Below, one piece after another: positions 15,032 to 22,320 of a DNA stretch of 31,043 nt (positions within the stretch are counted from its first letter, which is position 1; each line of letters opens with the position of its first letter). Under the pieces are notes generated by a model. It worked only from the letters and a program-made list of their open reading frames with translations, ran no database searches and was not told the origin of the DNA. The stretch comes from JAWLCA01 sp050485905 (GTDB lineage Bacteria > Pseudomonadota > Alphaproteobacteria > Rhodobacterales > Rhodobacteraceae). The stretch spans positions 1-31,043 of the forward strand of contig JBJHCH010000032.1 of assembly GCA_050485905.1 (NCBI GenBank). The letters are read 5' to 3'. Made by a program: the position numbers and the translations under genes.

Positions 15032-15604
15032 ATGCAAAGATTTCTTTCCCCCGTTCTCGCGGCCCTGCTGCTCGGCGCCGCCCCGGCGGTGCAGGCCCAG
15101 ATGGCCTGCGCCGTGCCGGCAGGCGCGACGACCCCGGCCACGCTTGGCCTGTCGGTCACCACGCCGGACCCGATGGCGCGGGCGCTTTTCGAGGCCGGGC
15201 TCACCGCCTATTGGTCGGGCGACACCGCCGCCGCGCTGCACGCCTTCCGCGCCGCGCAGGCCGCCGATGCCGCCTGCGCGATGTGCCACTGGGGCGAGGC
15301 GCTGGCGCTGGGCCCGCGGCCGCAGTCCGCAATGCCGCATGCCCACATCCGCCCCGCGTGGGAGGCGATCCTGCGCGCCGAGGCGCTTGCGGCGCGGGCA
15401 GGACCGCTGGAGCGCGAACTGATCGCAGCCCTGCGCCATCGCTATGGCATCAATGCGATGTTCCTGCGCGAAGGGCTCGACCACGCCTGGGCGGCCGCCA
15501 TGGAGCAGGTCGCAGAAGCATCGGGTGAGAACGATCTGGTGCGCCTGCTTTTCGGTGAGGCCCAGGCCATCCTGCGCGCGCAGCACGAGGCGGCAGGCGG
15601 CTGA
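15032..15604 (+). CDS. Secreted TPR-like protein, apparently C-terminally truncated
   Basis: This 190-residue product starts with a signal peptide (MQRFLSPVLAALLLGAAPA, cleaved near VQA-Q) after a clear AAAGGAGA ribosome site. A tetratricopeptide-like segment follows (ARALFEAGLTAYWSGDTAAA and AADAACAMCHWGEALALGP), then ERELIAALRHRYG. My recollection of homologues with the CAMCHWGEALALGP signature is that they are roughly 500 residues or more. This one ends soon after the region where they continue (LLFGEAQAIL). The following DNA carries a decayed insertion sequence, so loss of the 3' part by a transposition-linked deletion is likely. A short functional form cannot be excluded. Confidence 0.7.
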   Translation: MQRFLSPVLAALLLGAAPAVQAQMACAVPAGATTPATLGLSVTTPDPMARALFEAGLTAYWSGDTAAALHAFRAAQAADAACAMCHWGEALALGPRPQSAMPHAHIRPAWEAILRAEALAARAGPLERELIAALRHRYGINAMFLREGLDHAWAAAMEQVAEASGENDLVRLLFGEAQAILRAQHEAAGG

Positions 15605-15800
15605 GCGGGATCGCGGGCTGGTGCTGCCGCGCAGGAAGCAGGGCCGTGGAGCGGGTTCGGCGATGTTCCTGCCAATATGGCAGCCGAGTCTCGGCGGGGG
15701 CGTCCGCCGAGACGTCTGCGCCTGTTGGTGGTGCGGAGAAACTTCAGTGTCGCTGTGATTTGCCTGCGCCGGGGCCTCGCATGGTCTCTCGGACCAGTGA

Positions 15801-16085
15801 CGTTCCCGTGGCTCAATCCATCATTCCGACCGCGGATCGCAATACTGCTCTGTCGACTATCAGGCGCTGCTCCGCAAATGCGGCATCCTGATCTCGATGA
15901 GCGGGCGCGGGAACTGCTACGACAACTCTATGGTCTTGCGTCGGGAAAACAGCCCACCGGACTGTTTTCTGATCCTCCTCACCTTCTTCAAGACCATCAA
16001 GTCGGAGCTGATCTGGCTGGTCGCATCTGCGCATTGCGTCGGCACCGGCCAGCCGCAGGCAGGACGGTCGCCGATAGATTTCTGA
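15801..16085 (+). mobile_element. Decayed IS3-family transposase (OrfB) fragment
   Basis: Without a start, one frame reads SIHHSDRGSQYCSVDYQALL and then RKCGILISMSGRGNCYDNSM, the catalytic-core signature of IS3-family OrfB. After a 48-base foreign block (15936-15983) the same frame resumes with FFKTIKSELIW, then loses similarity and ends at a stop near SPIDF. A stop at 15798-15800 precedes the fragment, and the N-terminal part of the transposase is missing. I could not define terminal inverted repeats. The rest of the gene-free stretch 15605-16130 (196 bases before, 45 after) shows nothing I recognise. Confidence 0.85.
15945..15969. repeat. Inverted repeat GAAAACAG-N9-CTGTTTTC within the IS3 remnant
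   Basis: This perfect 8-bp inverted repeat lies inside a 48-base block (15936-15983) that replaces two codons (usually Glu-Ser) in the conserved DNSMV-ES-FFKT region of the transposase. The net insertion is 42 bases, so the frame is kept. It could be a small REP/MITE-like unit. Confidence 0.6.
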
Positions 16086-16130
16086 AGGTGGAGGGAATGT
16101 TGGCGATGGTTCGGGTTGCCACCGGCACTA

Positions 16131-17105
16131 TCAAGGTCTCCCCACGAACTCGAAGCTGAATGAGGTCTGTGCGCCCGGCGGTGGGGCCGGGAAGGGGGCG
16201 GCGCGGCGGATGTGGTCGAGAGCGACCCGGTCCAGTGCCGCCGAGCCGGAGGAGCGCGCGATCGAGGCCGAGGCCAGCGCCCCCGACCGGGAGATGGAGA
16301 AGGCAACGGTGACGGCGCCGCGGTCGGGTGCGCGGGGGCGGCGCAGGCGGGTAATCTGCCGCACGACCTGCCCTGGGTAGTTCGCCACAGCGGCGTTTCC
16401 TGCGGCCTGTCCCTGCCCGGAGGCCGAGCTTGAGGCCGTCGCCCGGGCGTTTTCCTGTCCTGTGGCGCTGCCGCGGCGAGCGTCCACCTCTGCATTGCCG
16501 GCGGGACGCACTGCCGTGGCCTCGGGACGCCGTGTGACCTGCGGCCGGGTCTCGGAGCGCGGCATTGGGCGGCGGGAGGTTCTTGGTGCGATGTCCGAAA
16601 TGGCAACGGTCGCGGTCTCGGGTGCGACAGTCGTGGCGGAAGCGGATTCGTTGGGCGTGACGGTCGTGGCAGGGGGTGCCGCGGGGCTTGACCGGGCGGC
16701 GGGCACGGCCGGGATCGTGGCCGGGGATGATGCGGTCGCCGCAAGATCGGGCACGATCGACGGTGGCACGTCGGCGGGTAATGCCGTGTCGGCGGTCGCC
16801 GACTGGATGGCGGTCACGGCGACCGGTGGGGCGACAGGCGTTTCCGGGGGCTGGGCGGTAGGAACGGGCCGAGAGGCGGGAAGCTCATCGGGCATGACCG
16901 GGGGCTGCACCGCAGGAACCACGGGAACCGAGCCTGCGGCAAAATCCGCGAACGCTGCGCCGAGGGCGGCGACCTCGGCGGCCCCGCCACCTTCGACCAG
17001 AACCGGCGGCGCGGAAGGAACTGCCATGACAAGCCCCGCGGCATGAAGCCCGCCGGACAGTGCCAGCGCCACAGCCGCCCCGACCGCGGTGCGTGCGCGC
17101 ATCAT
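16131..17105 (-). CDS. tonB: TonB-type energy transducer
   Basis: This protein of about 324 residues spans the periplasm and couples the inner-membrane proton motor to outer-membrane receptors. It has an N-terminal membrane anchor (AVGAAVALALSGGLHAAGLV), a long Pro/Ala/Thr-rich spacer (about 40-225) and a C-terminal TonB domain (NYPGQVVRQITRLRRPRAP, then GAVTVAFSISRSGALASASI and ALDRVALDHIRRAAPFPAPP). The ATG at 17105 overlaps the stop of the adjoining ExbD gene as ATGA; an open frame upstream to 17291 has no relevant content. It is the last gene of the minus-strand cluster with ExbD, ExbD, ExbB, a secreted protein and a TonB-dependent receptor, so it is probably dedicated to haem uptake. Confidence 0.9.
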   Translation of the reverse strand: MMRARTAVGAAVALALSGGLHAAGLVMAVPSAPPVLVEGGGAAEVAALGAAFADFAAGSVPVVPAVQPPVMPDELPASRPVPTAQPPETPVAPPVAVTAIQSATADTALPADVPPSIVPDLAATASSPATIPAVPAARSSPAAPPATTVTPNESASATTVAPETATVAISDIAPRTSRRPMPRSETRPQVTRRPEATAVRPAGNAEVDARRGSATGQENARATASSSASGQGQAAGNAAVANYPGQVVRQITRLRRPRAPDRGAVTVAFSISRSGALASASIARSSGSAALDRVALDHIRRAAPFPAPPPGAQTSFSFEFVGRP

Positions 17106-17521
17106 GGCGCGCGTCCCCGCGTGGTGATCACCCGCACATCCCGCCCCGAGGCCGCACGCAGGCTCGCCGCGACCGCGATCAGTTCGCGCGCCGGCAGGTT
17201 TCGGTCGGGCAGGATCCGCAGGGGCGTCGCATCCGGGCCGCCTGACTGCGCGGCGGCAAAGGCCTCTGGCGTGACCGGATCGCCACGCCAAAGCATCGCG
17301 CCATCCGCCCGCAGCACCAGCGCGTCGTCAGGCGCCCGCTCTGTCGCAAGCGCCGCATCGACAAGCTGCACCTCGCGATCCAAGGGGCGCGCCACCTGAC
17401 CGGCAACCAGGAAGAAGACCAGCATCAGGAACACGATGTTGATCAGTGCAATGGTGGGCTCGGCTCGCCGACGCGGGCGGGGAGCGAGACGACCCGGGGT
17501 AGGGTGGGAGGCATGACCCAT
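17102..17521 (-). CDS. ExbD-family protein lacking the membrane aspartate
   Basis: This 139-residue ExbD-like protein has a cytoplasmic N-terminus rich in Arg and Pro, one membrane helix (PTIALINIVFLMLVFFLVAG) and a periplasmic domain ending in VRVITTRG. In canonical ExbD/TolR the helix carries an aspartate (LIDVIF) essential for proton flow; here that position is asparagine (N28, LINIVF). The neighbouring ExbD (17525-17902) keeps the aspartate. Since the motor contains an ExbD dimer in an ExbB pentamer, the two may form a heterodimer with one proton-carrying subunit. That stoichiometry is inference. Start at 17521, three bases after the previous stop. Confidence 0.85.
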   Translation of the reverse strand: MGHASHPTPGRLAPRPRRRAEPTIALINIVFLMLVFFLVAGQVARPLDREVQLVDAALATERAPDDALVLRADGAMLWRGDPVTPEAFAAAQSGGPDATPLRILPDRNLPARELIAVAASLRAASGRDVRVITTRGRAP

Positions 17522-17524
17522 CGC

Positions 17525-17902
17525 CTAGCCCCCGATCAGGCGCAGGCGGACGCCCGGCGCATCCCGCGCCGCCGTCATCACGTCCATCAACCGCTGTGCG
17601 GTCGCGTCTTCGCCGGGCGCGACCAGCACCAGCCCACCCCCCAGTTCGGCCAGCGCGCCGGGCAGATCGGCCAGCGCGACCTCGGCCAGGTTCAGCATCA
17701 CCCTGTCGGGCAGCACGCGCAGGAATGCGGGCGGCGGGCCATCGGCAGGTGCCCCCCCGCCCGTTGCGGCCAGGAACGGGAGATCGCCGAAGCGGGTGAA
17801 GGTCGAGGACAGCATGAAGAACAGCAGGAGCAGGAAGATCACATCAATGAGCGAGGTCAGCGACATGGCACGCCGCCGGTGAACAAAGGACAGCCTAGGC
17901 AT
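17525..17902 (-). CDS. exbD: ExbD proton-channel subunit
   Basis: This 125-residue protein has the canonical ExbD/TolR membrane helix SLIDVIFLLLLFFMLSSTF with the proton-translocating aspartate D20. A periplasmic domain follows, including LRVLPDRVMLNLAEVALADL and the terminal VRLRLIGG. It works with ExbB and TonB to power the haem receptor. Its ATG lies 8 bases inside the end of exbB, and the second, Asp-less ExbD follows after three bases. The arrangement exbB-exbD-exbD-tonB suggests a four-protein motor specific to this locus. Confidence 0.9.
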   Translation of the reverse strand: MPRLSFVHRRRAMSLTSLIDVIFLLLLFFMLSSTFTRFGDLPFLAATGGGAPADGPPPAFLRVLPDRVMLNLAEVALADLPGALAELGGGLVLVAPGEDATAQRLMDVMTAARDAPGVRLRLIGG

Positions 17903-18557
17903 GTGCCAGCTGTCCGGTGGTCTCGCGCCCGGACGATGCCTCGGTCACGCCCGGGGCCAGCGCGCCCTCGATCAGCGCTTCGGCCATGCGCCGCTCGGCA
18001 ACCATGCGGCTTTCGAGCCAGGAAAGCGTCGCGCTGACCGGCATGGCCACGGCAAGCCCGGCGGCGGTGGTCATCAGCGCCACCCAGATGCCGCCCGCCA
18101 GAACCGACGGATCAACGTCCTGACCCGCAGCCTGCATCGCGCGAAACGCATCGATCATGCCCAGCACCGTCCCGAACAGTCCCAGCAGCGGCGCTGTCTG
18201 CGCGACCGTATCCAGCAGGCGAAAGCCCGACTCAAGGCGCGATAGTCGGGCCTCGGCCAGCGTATAGAGGCGCTCTCGCCCCTCGCCGGCCTGCAGCGCC
18301 AGGGCCAGAACCGGGCCGAGGTGCGACGGTGCCGCTTCCGCCAATGTCACGGCACGGGGCCGGCTGCCGGTGTCGGACGCGGCGACCGCAGCCAGCAGCC
18401 CCGCGTGCTGCCCGACGCCTGCGGCGCGAAACTGCACGATCTTCCACAGCACCACGGCGCCCGAGACCACTGACAGGCCAAGGATCACCGCGACAACCCA
18501 GCCACCGAGGTCGATGAACCCGAGGATCGCGTCGCGGGCCTGGACCAGATGTATCAT
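17895..18557 (-). CDS. exbB: ExbB/TolQ-type proton-channel protein
   Basis: This 220-residue inner-membrane protein has three hydrophobic segments: GGWVVAVILGLSVVSGAVVL near the N-terminus, then VAQTAPLLGLFGTVLGMIDA and GGIWVALMTTAAGLAVAMPV. The last two carry the conserved MotA/TolQ/ExbB pattern including the T and G residues lining the channel. The ATG at 18557 overlaps the stop of the upstream small secreted-protein gene as ATGA; an upstream frame to 18611 has no support. It forms the proton channel with the two ExbD proteins. Confidence 0.92.
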   Translation of the reverse strand: MIHLVQARDAILGFIDLGGWVVAVILGLSVVSGAVVLWKIVQFRAAGVGQHAGLLAAVAASDTGSRPRAVTLAEAAPSHLGPVLALALQAGEGRERLYTLAEARLSRLESGFRLLDTVAQTAPLLGLFGTVLGMIDAFRAMQAAGQDVDPSVLAGGIWVALMTTAAGLAVAMPVSATLSWLESRMVAERRMAEALIEGALAPGVTEASSGRETTGQLAHA

Positions 18558-18958
18558 TGTGCCACCTCCAGGCCGTCGACCGACCCTGTGACCACAAGGG
18601 CGGCAGCGCATGCGGCGGCGTCGACCGTGTCGCCCGAACAGGCAGAGACACCGTTCACCAGCACCTGTGTCACATCGGCACAGGCGAGCCCCGCCACGTC
18701 GAACTGTCGCACCCGCCGCCTCTCCATCGGCAGCGCGCCGAAGTCGAACAGCATCAGCGCCGCCACCCGGCCCGCGCGGTCGAACAGAACCGTTTCCACG
18801 ACCATCGACGACAGCGGCGCCAGTGCATTGTCGGCCACGAATGTCAGGCGGCAGGTGCCGCCCGAGTCATCGAGCCGGTTCAGGTCAAGAGTGACCCCAC
18901 CCTCCTGCGCCGACGCGGGAAGCGCCAAGGCAAGGGCGAGGATTGCGGCCCTTACCAT
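18554..18958 (-). CDS. Small secreted protein of haem locus, unknown function
   Basis: This 134-residue product has a signal peptide (MVRAAILALALALPASAQ) and a beta-rich body with four cysteines (GGTCRLTF, DVAGLACADV, GVSACSGDT, AAACAAA), which could form two disulfides in the periplasm. I do not recognise a named family. The ATG at 18958 lies inside the end of the receptor gene (overlap of 7 bases), and the stop overlaps exbB as ATGA. It is thus firmly embedded between receptor and motor genes. A role as a periplasmic partner of the receptor or TonB motor is inferred only from position. Confidence 0.75.
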   Translation of the reverse strand: MVRAAILALALALPASAQEGGVTLDLNRLDDSGGTCRLTFVADNALAPLSSMVVETVLFDRAGRVAALMLFDFGALPMERRRVRQFDVAGLACADVTQVLVNGVSACSGDTVDAAACAAALVVTGSVDGLEVAQ

Positions 18959-21072
18959 GTGATCGCCCTCGCAAGGCTCAGCTTGAAGGTGCGCCCGCGT
19001 CCCTGATCCAGCGACAGGTTGTTCCGGTAGGCCGTATCGAACAGGTTCTCGACCGAGACCTGCACGTCGAAGCCTTCCAGCAGACCGGTCTCGGGCTTCC
19101 ACGACAGGAACAGGTCGTGGATGTCATAGCCAGCATACCGGGTCTCGGTGACGGCTCCGGTGGTCACGTTCCGCGTGGCGGTCGTGATGCTGTCCGCGAA
19201 GGTGCCGCGCCAACCGAACTCGACACCTCGCTCCGGCCATCGTCCGCCCAGCGTCAGCGCAAGCGCATCGGCGGGCGTGGTGGACAGGGTATAGCCGAAG
19301 TCACGGTCCTTGCCGCGCACTGTGGACCAGGCAAGACGACCGAAGAAGCGGTCTGACTCGTAGCCCGCCTCGATCTCGGCACCGTCGAACTCTGCCCGGG
19401 CGAGGTTGCGGAAGAACACGGTGTCGGTTGTCGGCGTGGTGGTGATCAGGTTGTCGATGCGATTGCGAAACACCGTCGCCTTCAGTTGCAGACTGTCGCC
19501 TTGCACGAACAGATCATCGCGGCTGTAGGCCAGCCCAAGCTCGAAGTTCGTCGCCTTCTCCTTCTCGAGATCCAGCGCCGGGTCCTTTGTTGCCGAGAAG
19601 GAGTAAAGTTCGTCAAGCGTCGGAAGCCGCTGGGTCCGCGCGACCGACCCGAACACAGACAGATCTTCGGAGACCTCGTAGAGCGCAGCCAGTGTCAGGG
19701 CGGTGGCGTGGTCGTTCACGGTGTCACCGCCCGGGACGCCTGCACCGGCCTTGCGCCGGGCGAAGTCGATCCTTGCGCCGGGGATCAGGGTCAGGCGGTC
19801 GCCGATCAACACTTCCGACTGGGCATAGAGTCCGATCTTGCTGTCAGTCCCTTCCGGGTGGAACCCAAGTGGGCCGGCGCTGTCGGCGATCCGGCGCTGA
19901 TCTGTCGCCTGCAGCCCGAACGTCACGAAGTTCTGCCAGCCGGCGCCCGAAAGTTCGGCTGTGTTCTCCACCTTGAGCATCGCGGTGCGGTAGGCATAGG
20001 TCACGTCACAGAAGACGTTGTTGTTGGACGGGATCGGAGAACATGGCTGCGGCAGACCGGTGATTGCGCTTCGCGCATCCCATTGTTTGACGGTCGTGTC
20101 GGAATAGGCGAGCTGCACGCGCGGGTTCAGCCATCCATCCCCCTGATGTCGCCAGTCGATGATGAACGTGTCGTCGCGTACCGAGCGGTCCACGTCACCG
20201 AAGGCCGCCGAGATCGCATCGCCCCCGCCGGTCTGCGCCAGCGTGGCATTGTCGGAATCAGTGGTGAACCGTTGCCAGGACAGGCGAAGCGTCTGCGCCT
20301 CGTTCAGACGGAACGTTCCCTTGAGCAGGACCGAAGGCGCGGTGAACTCGCTCCCCCGGACCGGGTTGCCGTCTCCGTCCTTGAAATCGTCGGATCGCCG
20401 ATATCCCACAGCCCCCAGGAACTCGGCCCCCTCTGTCGGGCGTGTCGCATAGATGAGCGAACCGAGACTGCCGTTGCCGTTCGTGTCGATGCCGAACTTC
20501 AGCCGCAGGGCGCCCGTTCCGCCCTCGGGGATGAAGTCGCCTGCGTCCTTGGTCTCGAAGTTCACAACGCCGCCGATGGCACCAGAGCCATAGAGCGTGG
20601 CCGATCCCGGGCCCCGCAGCACTTCCACACGCCGATAGAGTTCAGGCTCCGAGAAGAACGACCCCAGCCGATACTGTTCGTAGAACTTCGGCACGCCGTC
20701 CACTTTGACGATGATCCGCGCCTCGGACGCGGTCTGTTCGGTCGCGCCGATCCCGCGGATGTTGAAGGCAAAGCCAAGCGGCCGGTCCGAACCGGCGGTC
20801 TGCGCGCCGGGCACGCCCCGCAGGATCTGCCCCACGGTCGCGGGCTGTTCGCGGTCGATATCCTCTTGCTCCAGTACGGTGACGGCCTGTGGCGTGTCGA
20901 TCGCCACCTTCTGCTGGCCCGCGCCAAAGACCAGCCGGCCCAGAAAGGTGCCGGTGCCCTGGGCCGTCTCCTGCGCCTCGGCAGGTCCCATGGCAAGTGT
21001 TGCCGTTGTCAGCAGCAGGCAGGCAAGCCCCGGCCTGCGCGGTCGCGCACGCATCGTCATTCGGTTTCCCAT
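18952..21072 (-). CDS. TonB-dependent outer-membrane haem receptor
   Basis: This 706-residue receptor has a signal peptide (through GPAEAQ near residue 34), an N-terminal plug (about 50-180: TPQAVTVLEQEDIDREQPAT, LRGVPGAQTAGSDR, RVEVLRGPGSATLYGSGAIG) and a 22-strand-type barrel ending in FKLSLARAITW with a terminal aromatic. The segment LPTLDELYSF followed by DPALDLEKEKATNFELGL corresponds to the FRAP...NP(N/D)L region of haem receptors, though no histidine sits between the two motifs as in HmuR/HemR. Haem specificity is supported mainly by the divergent hmuSTUV genes. ATGs at 21060 and 21054 are alternative starts. Expression is probably iron-controlled through the box at 21157. Confidence 0.88.
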   Translation of the reverse strand: MGNRMTMRARPRRPGLACLLLTTATLAMGPAEAQETAQGTGTFLGRLVFGAGQQKVAIDTPQAVTVLEQEDIDREQPATVGQILRGVPGAQTAGSDRPLGFAFNIRGIGATEQTASEARIIVKVDGVPKFYEQYRLGSFFSEPELYRRVEVLRGPGSATLYGSGAIGGVVNFETKDAGDFIPEGGTGALRLKFGIDTNGNGSLGSLIYATRPTEGAEFLGAVGYRRSDDFKDGDGNPVRGSEFTAPSVLLKGTFRLNEAQTLRLSWQRFTTDSDNATLAQTGGGDAISAAFGDVDRSVRDDTFIIDWRHQGDGWLNPRVQLAYSDTTVKQWDARSAITGLPQPCSPIPSNNNVFCDVTYAYRTAMLKVENTAELSGAGWQNFVTFGLQATDQRRIADSAGPLGFHPEGTDSKIGLYAQSEVLIGDRLTLIPGARIDFARRKAGAGVPGGDTVNDHATALTLAALYEVSEDLSVFGSVARTQRLPTLDELYSFSATKDPALDLEKEKATNFELGLAYSRDDLFVQGDSLQLKATVFRNRIDNLITTTPTTDTVFFRNLARAEFDGAEIEAGYESDRFFGRLAWSTVRGKDRDFGYTLSTTPADALALTLGGRWPERGVEFGWRGTFADSITTATRNVTTGAVTETRYAGYDIHDLFLSWKPETGLLEGFDVQVSVENLFDTAYRNNLSLDQGRGRTFKLSLARAITW

Positions 21073-21124
21073 CCGGTCAAAAGGGTTGTCGGCTGGCGAT
21101 GACGCTGGCGCGTGTCGGGACCTC

Positions 21125-21153
21125 TTGATCCCGGTCGAGAGGCCTTCTAGGAT
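21125..21153 (+). promoter_or_regulatory. Predicted hmuSTUV promoter
   Basis: TTGATC (21125-21130) and TAGGAT (21148-21153) are separated by exactly 17 bp. Transcription would start near 21160, within the iron box. Confidence 0.4.
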
Positions 21154-21172
21154 GTCTGACAGAAACCGTCAA
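21144..21172 (-). promoter_or_regulatory. Predicted promoter of receptor-exbBDD-tonB operon
   Basis: On the minus strand, TTGACG (21172-21167) and TAGAAG (21149-21144) are separated by 17 bp. The -35 overlaps the iron box, and the -10 overlaps that of the opposite promoter. Confidence 0.45.
21157..21171. promoter_or_regulatory. Candidate iron-responsive operator (TGA-N9-TCA)
   Basis: TGACAGAAACCGTCA fits the TGA-N9-TCA iron-responsive-operator pattern described for RirA in rhizobia, extended by one pair to TGAC-N7-GTCA. It overlaps the -35 of the receptor operon promoter and the predicted start of hmuSTUV, so one bound repressor could shut both directions. Confidence 0.6.
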
Positions 21173-21279
21173 GTATCGCGCCGGTCTTCCAGCCGCTTCC
21201 CCTCGCGGACGCCGCCAGACCCGGGACCCTGCGCTTCCCCCGCCCGCCACAGACCAGCGGGCCCAACGGAGGCCTATCA

Positions 21280-22320
21280 ATGATCCTTTCTCCCGACCGC
21301 GCCGCGGCGATCACCGCCGGGCGCGCAGAGCGCCCAAAAATGCGAGAGCGTGACCTGGCCGAGGCGCTGGGTATCCGCGAAGCCGAACTGCTGGCCGCAG
21401 ACCTCGGCCACGGGGTCCGGCGAATCGCCGCCGACCCCTCGCTGCTGATGCCGCGGGTCGGCGCGCTTGGCGATGTCATGGCCCTAACCCGCAACGACTG
21501 GTGCGTGCACGAACGCCGGGGCCGGTACGAGGCGTTCCATCCGGGCGACCATGCGGCGATGGTGCTGGGACCCGAGATCGACCTGCGCATCTTTCCGCGG
21601 CACTGGGTTCATGCCTTCGCGGTGGAGCGTGACGGCGAAGGCGGGCCGCGCCGCAGCCTGCAGGTGTTCGATGCCGCAGGCGATGCAGTCCACAAGATAC
21701 ATCTGGGCGGGCAGTCCGACACGGATGCCTTCGCGGCGCTGGTGGACGATCTTGCCGTTCCGGACGACGCACCCTTCGACATCGCTGCACGTCGTCCGCC
21801 CGAACCGGTGCGGTCGAACGACGGCAAGCTGGATGCCCTGCGCGAAGGCTGGGCGCGGATGTCCGACACGCACCAGTTCCTGACCATGGCCAGCCGGCTG
21901 AAGTTCGACCGGCTGGGCGCCTATCGCGCGGTGGGGTCACCCTGGGCGATGCCGCTGGCACCCGACGCAGCGATTGCCGCCCTGCAACAGTCGGCAACAC
22001 AGCGCCTGCCGATCATGGTCTTTGTCGGCAATCGCGGCTGTATCCAGATCCATTCCGGCCCTGTCGAGCGACTGGAACCAATGGGCCCGTGGTTCAACGT
22101 CCTCGACCCGCGGTTCAACCTTCATCTGCGCGCCGACAAGGTGGCCGAAGTGTGGCTGGCGCGCAAACCGACCAAGCGCGGCGATGCCCTGTCGGTCGAG
22201 GCCTTCGATGATAGCGGTCAACTGATCCTTCAGATGTTCGGAAAACGGGCCGAAGGGGCAACAGATACCGCAGCCTGGGATGCACTGGCGACGGGTCTGG
22301 CCGATGGGGTGGCGGCATGA
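21280..22320 (+). CDS. hmuS: Haemin-degrading factor HmuS/HemS
   Basis: This 346-residue cytoplasmic protein belongs to the HemS/ChuS family, which binds incoming haem and passes on or breaks down the ring. The two structural repeats are visible: NDWCVHERRGRYEAF...LGPEIDLRIFPRHWVHAFAV in the first half and GCIQIHSGPVERLEPMGPWF...FNLHLRADKVAEVWLARKPT in the second, each ending in the typical W-x-H or W-x-x segment. The N-terminal part (RERDLAEALGIREAELLAA) is also standard. It heads hmuSTUV, with GGAGG upstream of the ATG and an ATGA overlap with hmuT. Confidence 0.92.
   Translation: MILSPDRAAAITAGRAERPKMRERDLAEALGIREAELLAADLGHGVRRIAADPSLLMPRVGALGDVMALTRNDWCVHERRGRYEAFHPGDHAAMVLGPEIDLRIFPRHWVHAFAVERDGEGGPRRSLQVFDAAGDAVHKIHLGGQSDTDAFAALVDDLAVPDDAPFDIAARRPPEPVRSNDGKLDALREGWARMSDTHQFLTMASRLKFDRLGAYRAVGSPWAMPLAPDAAIAALQQSATQRLPIMVFVGNRGCIQIHSGPVERLEPMGPWFNVLDPRFNLHLRADKVAEVWLARKPTKRGDALSVEAFDDSGQLILQMFGKRAEGATDTAAWDALATGLADGVAA

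Noticed and set aside
19486..21102. 538-codon plus-strand frame opposite the TonB-dependent receptor
   Set aside because: No domain signature; the minus-strand receptor has clear plug and barrel motifs.
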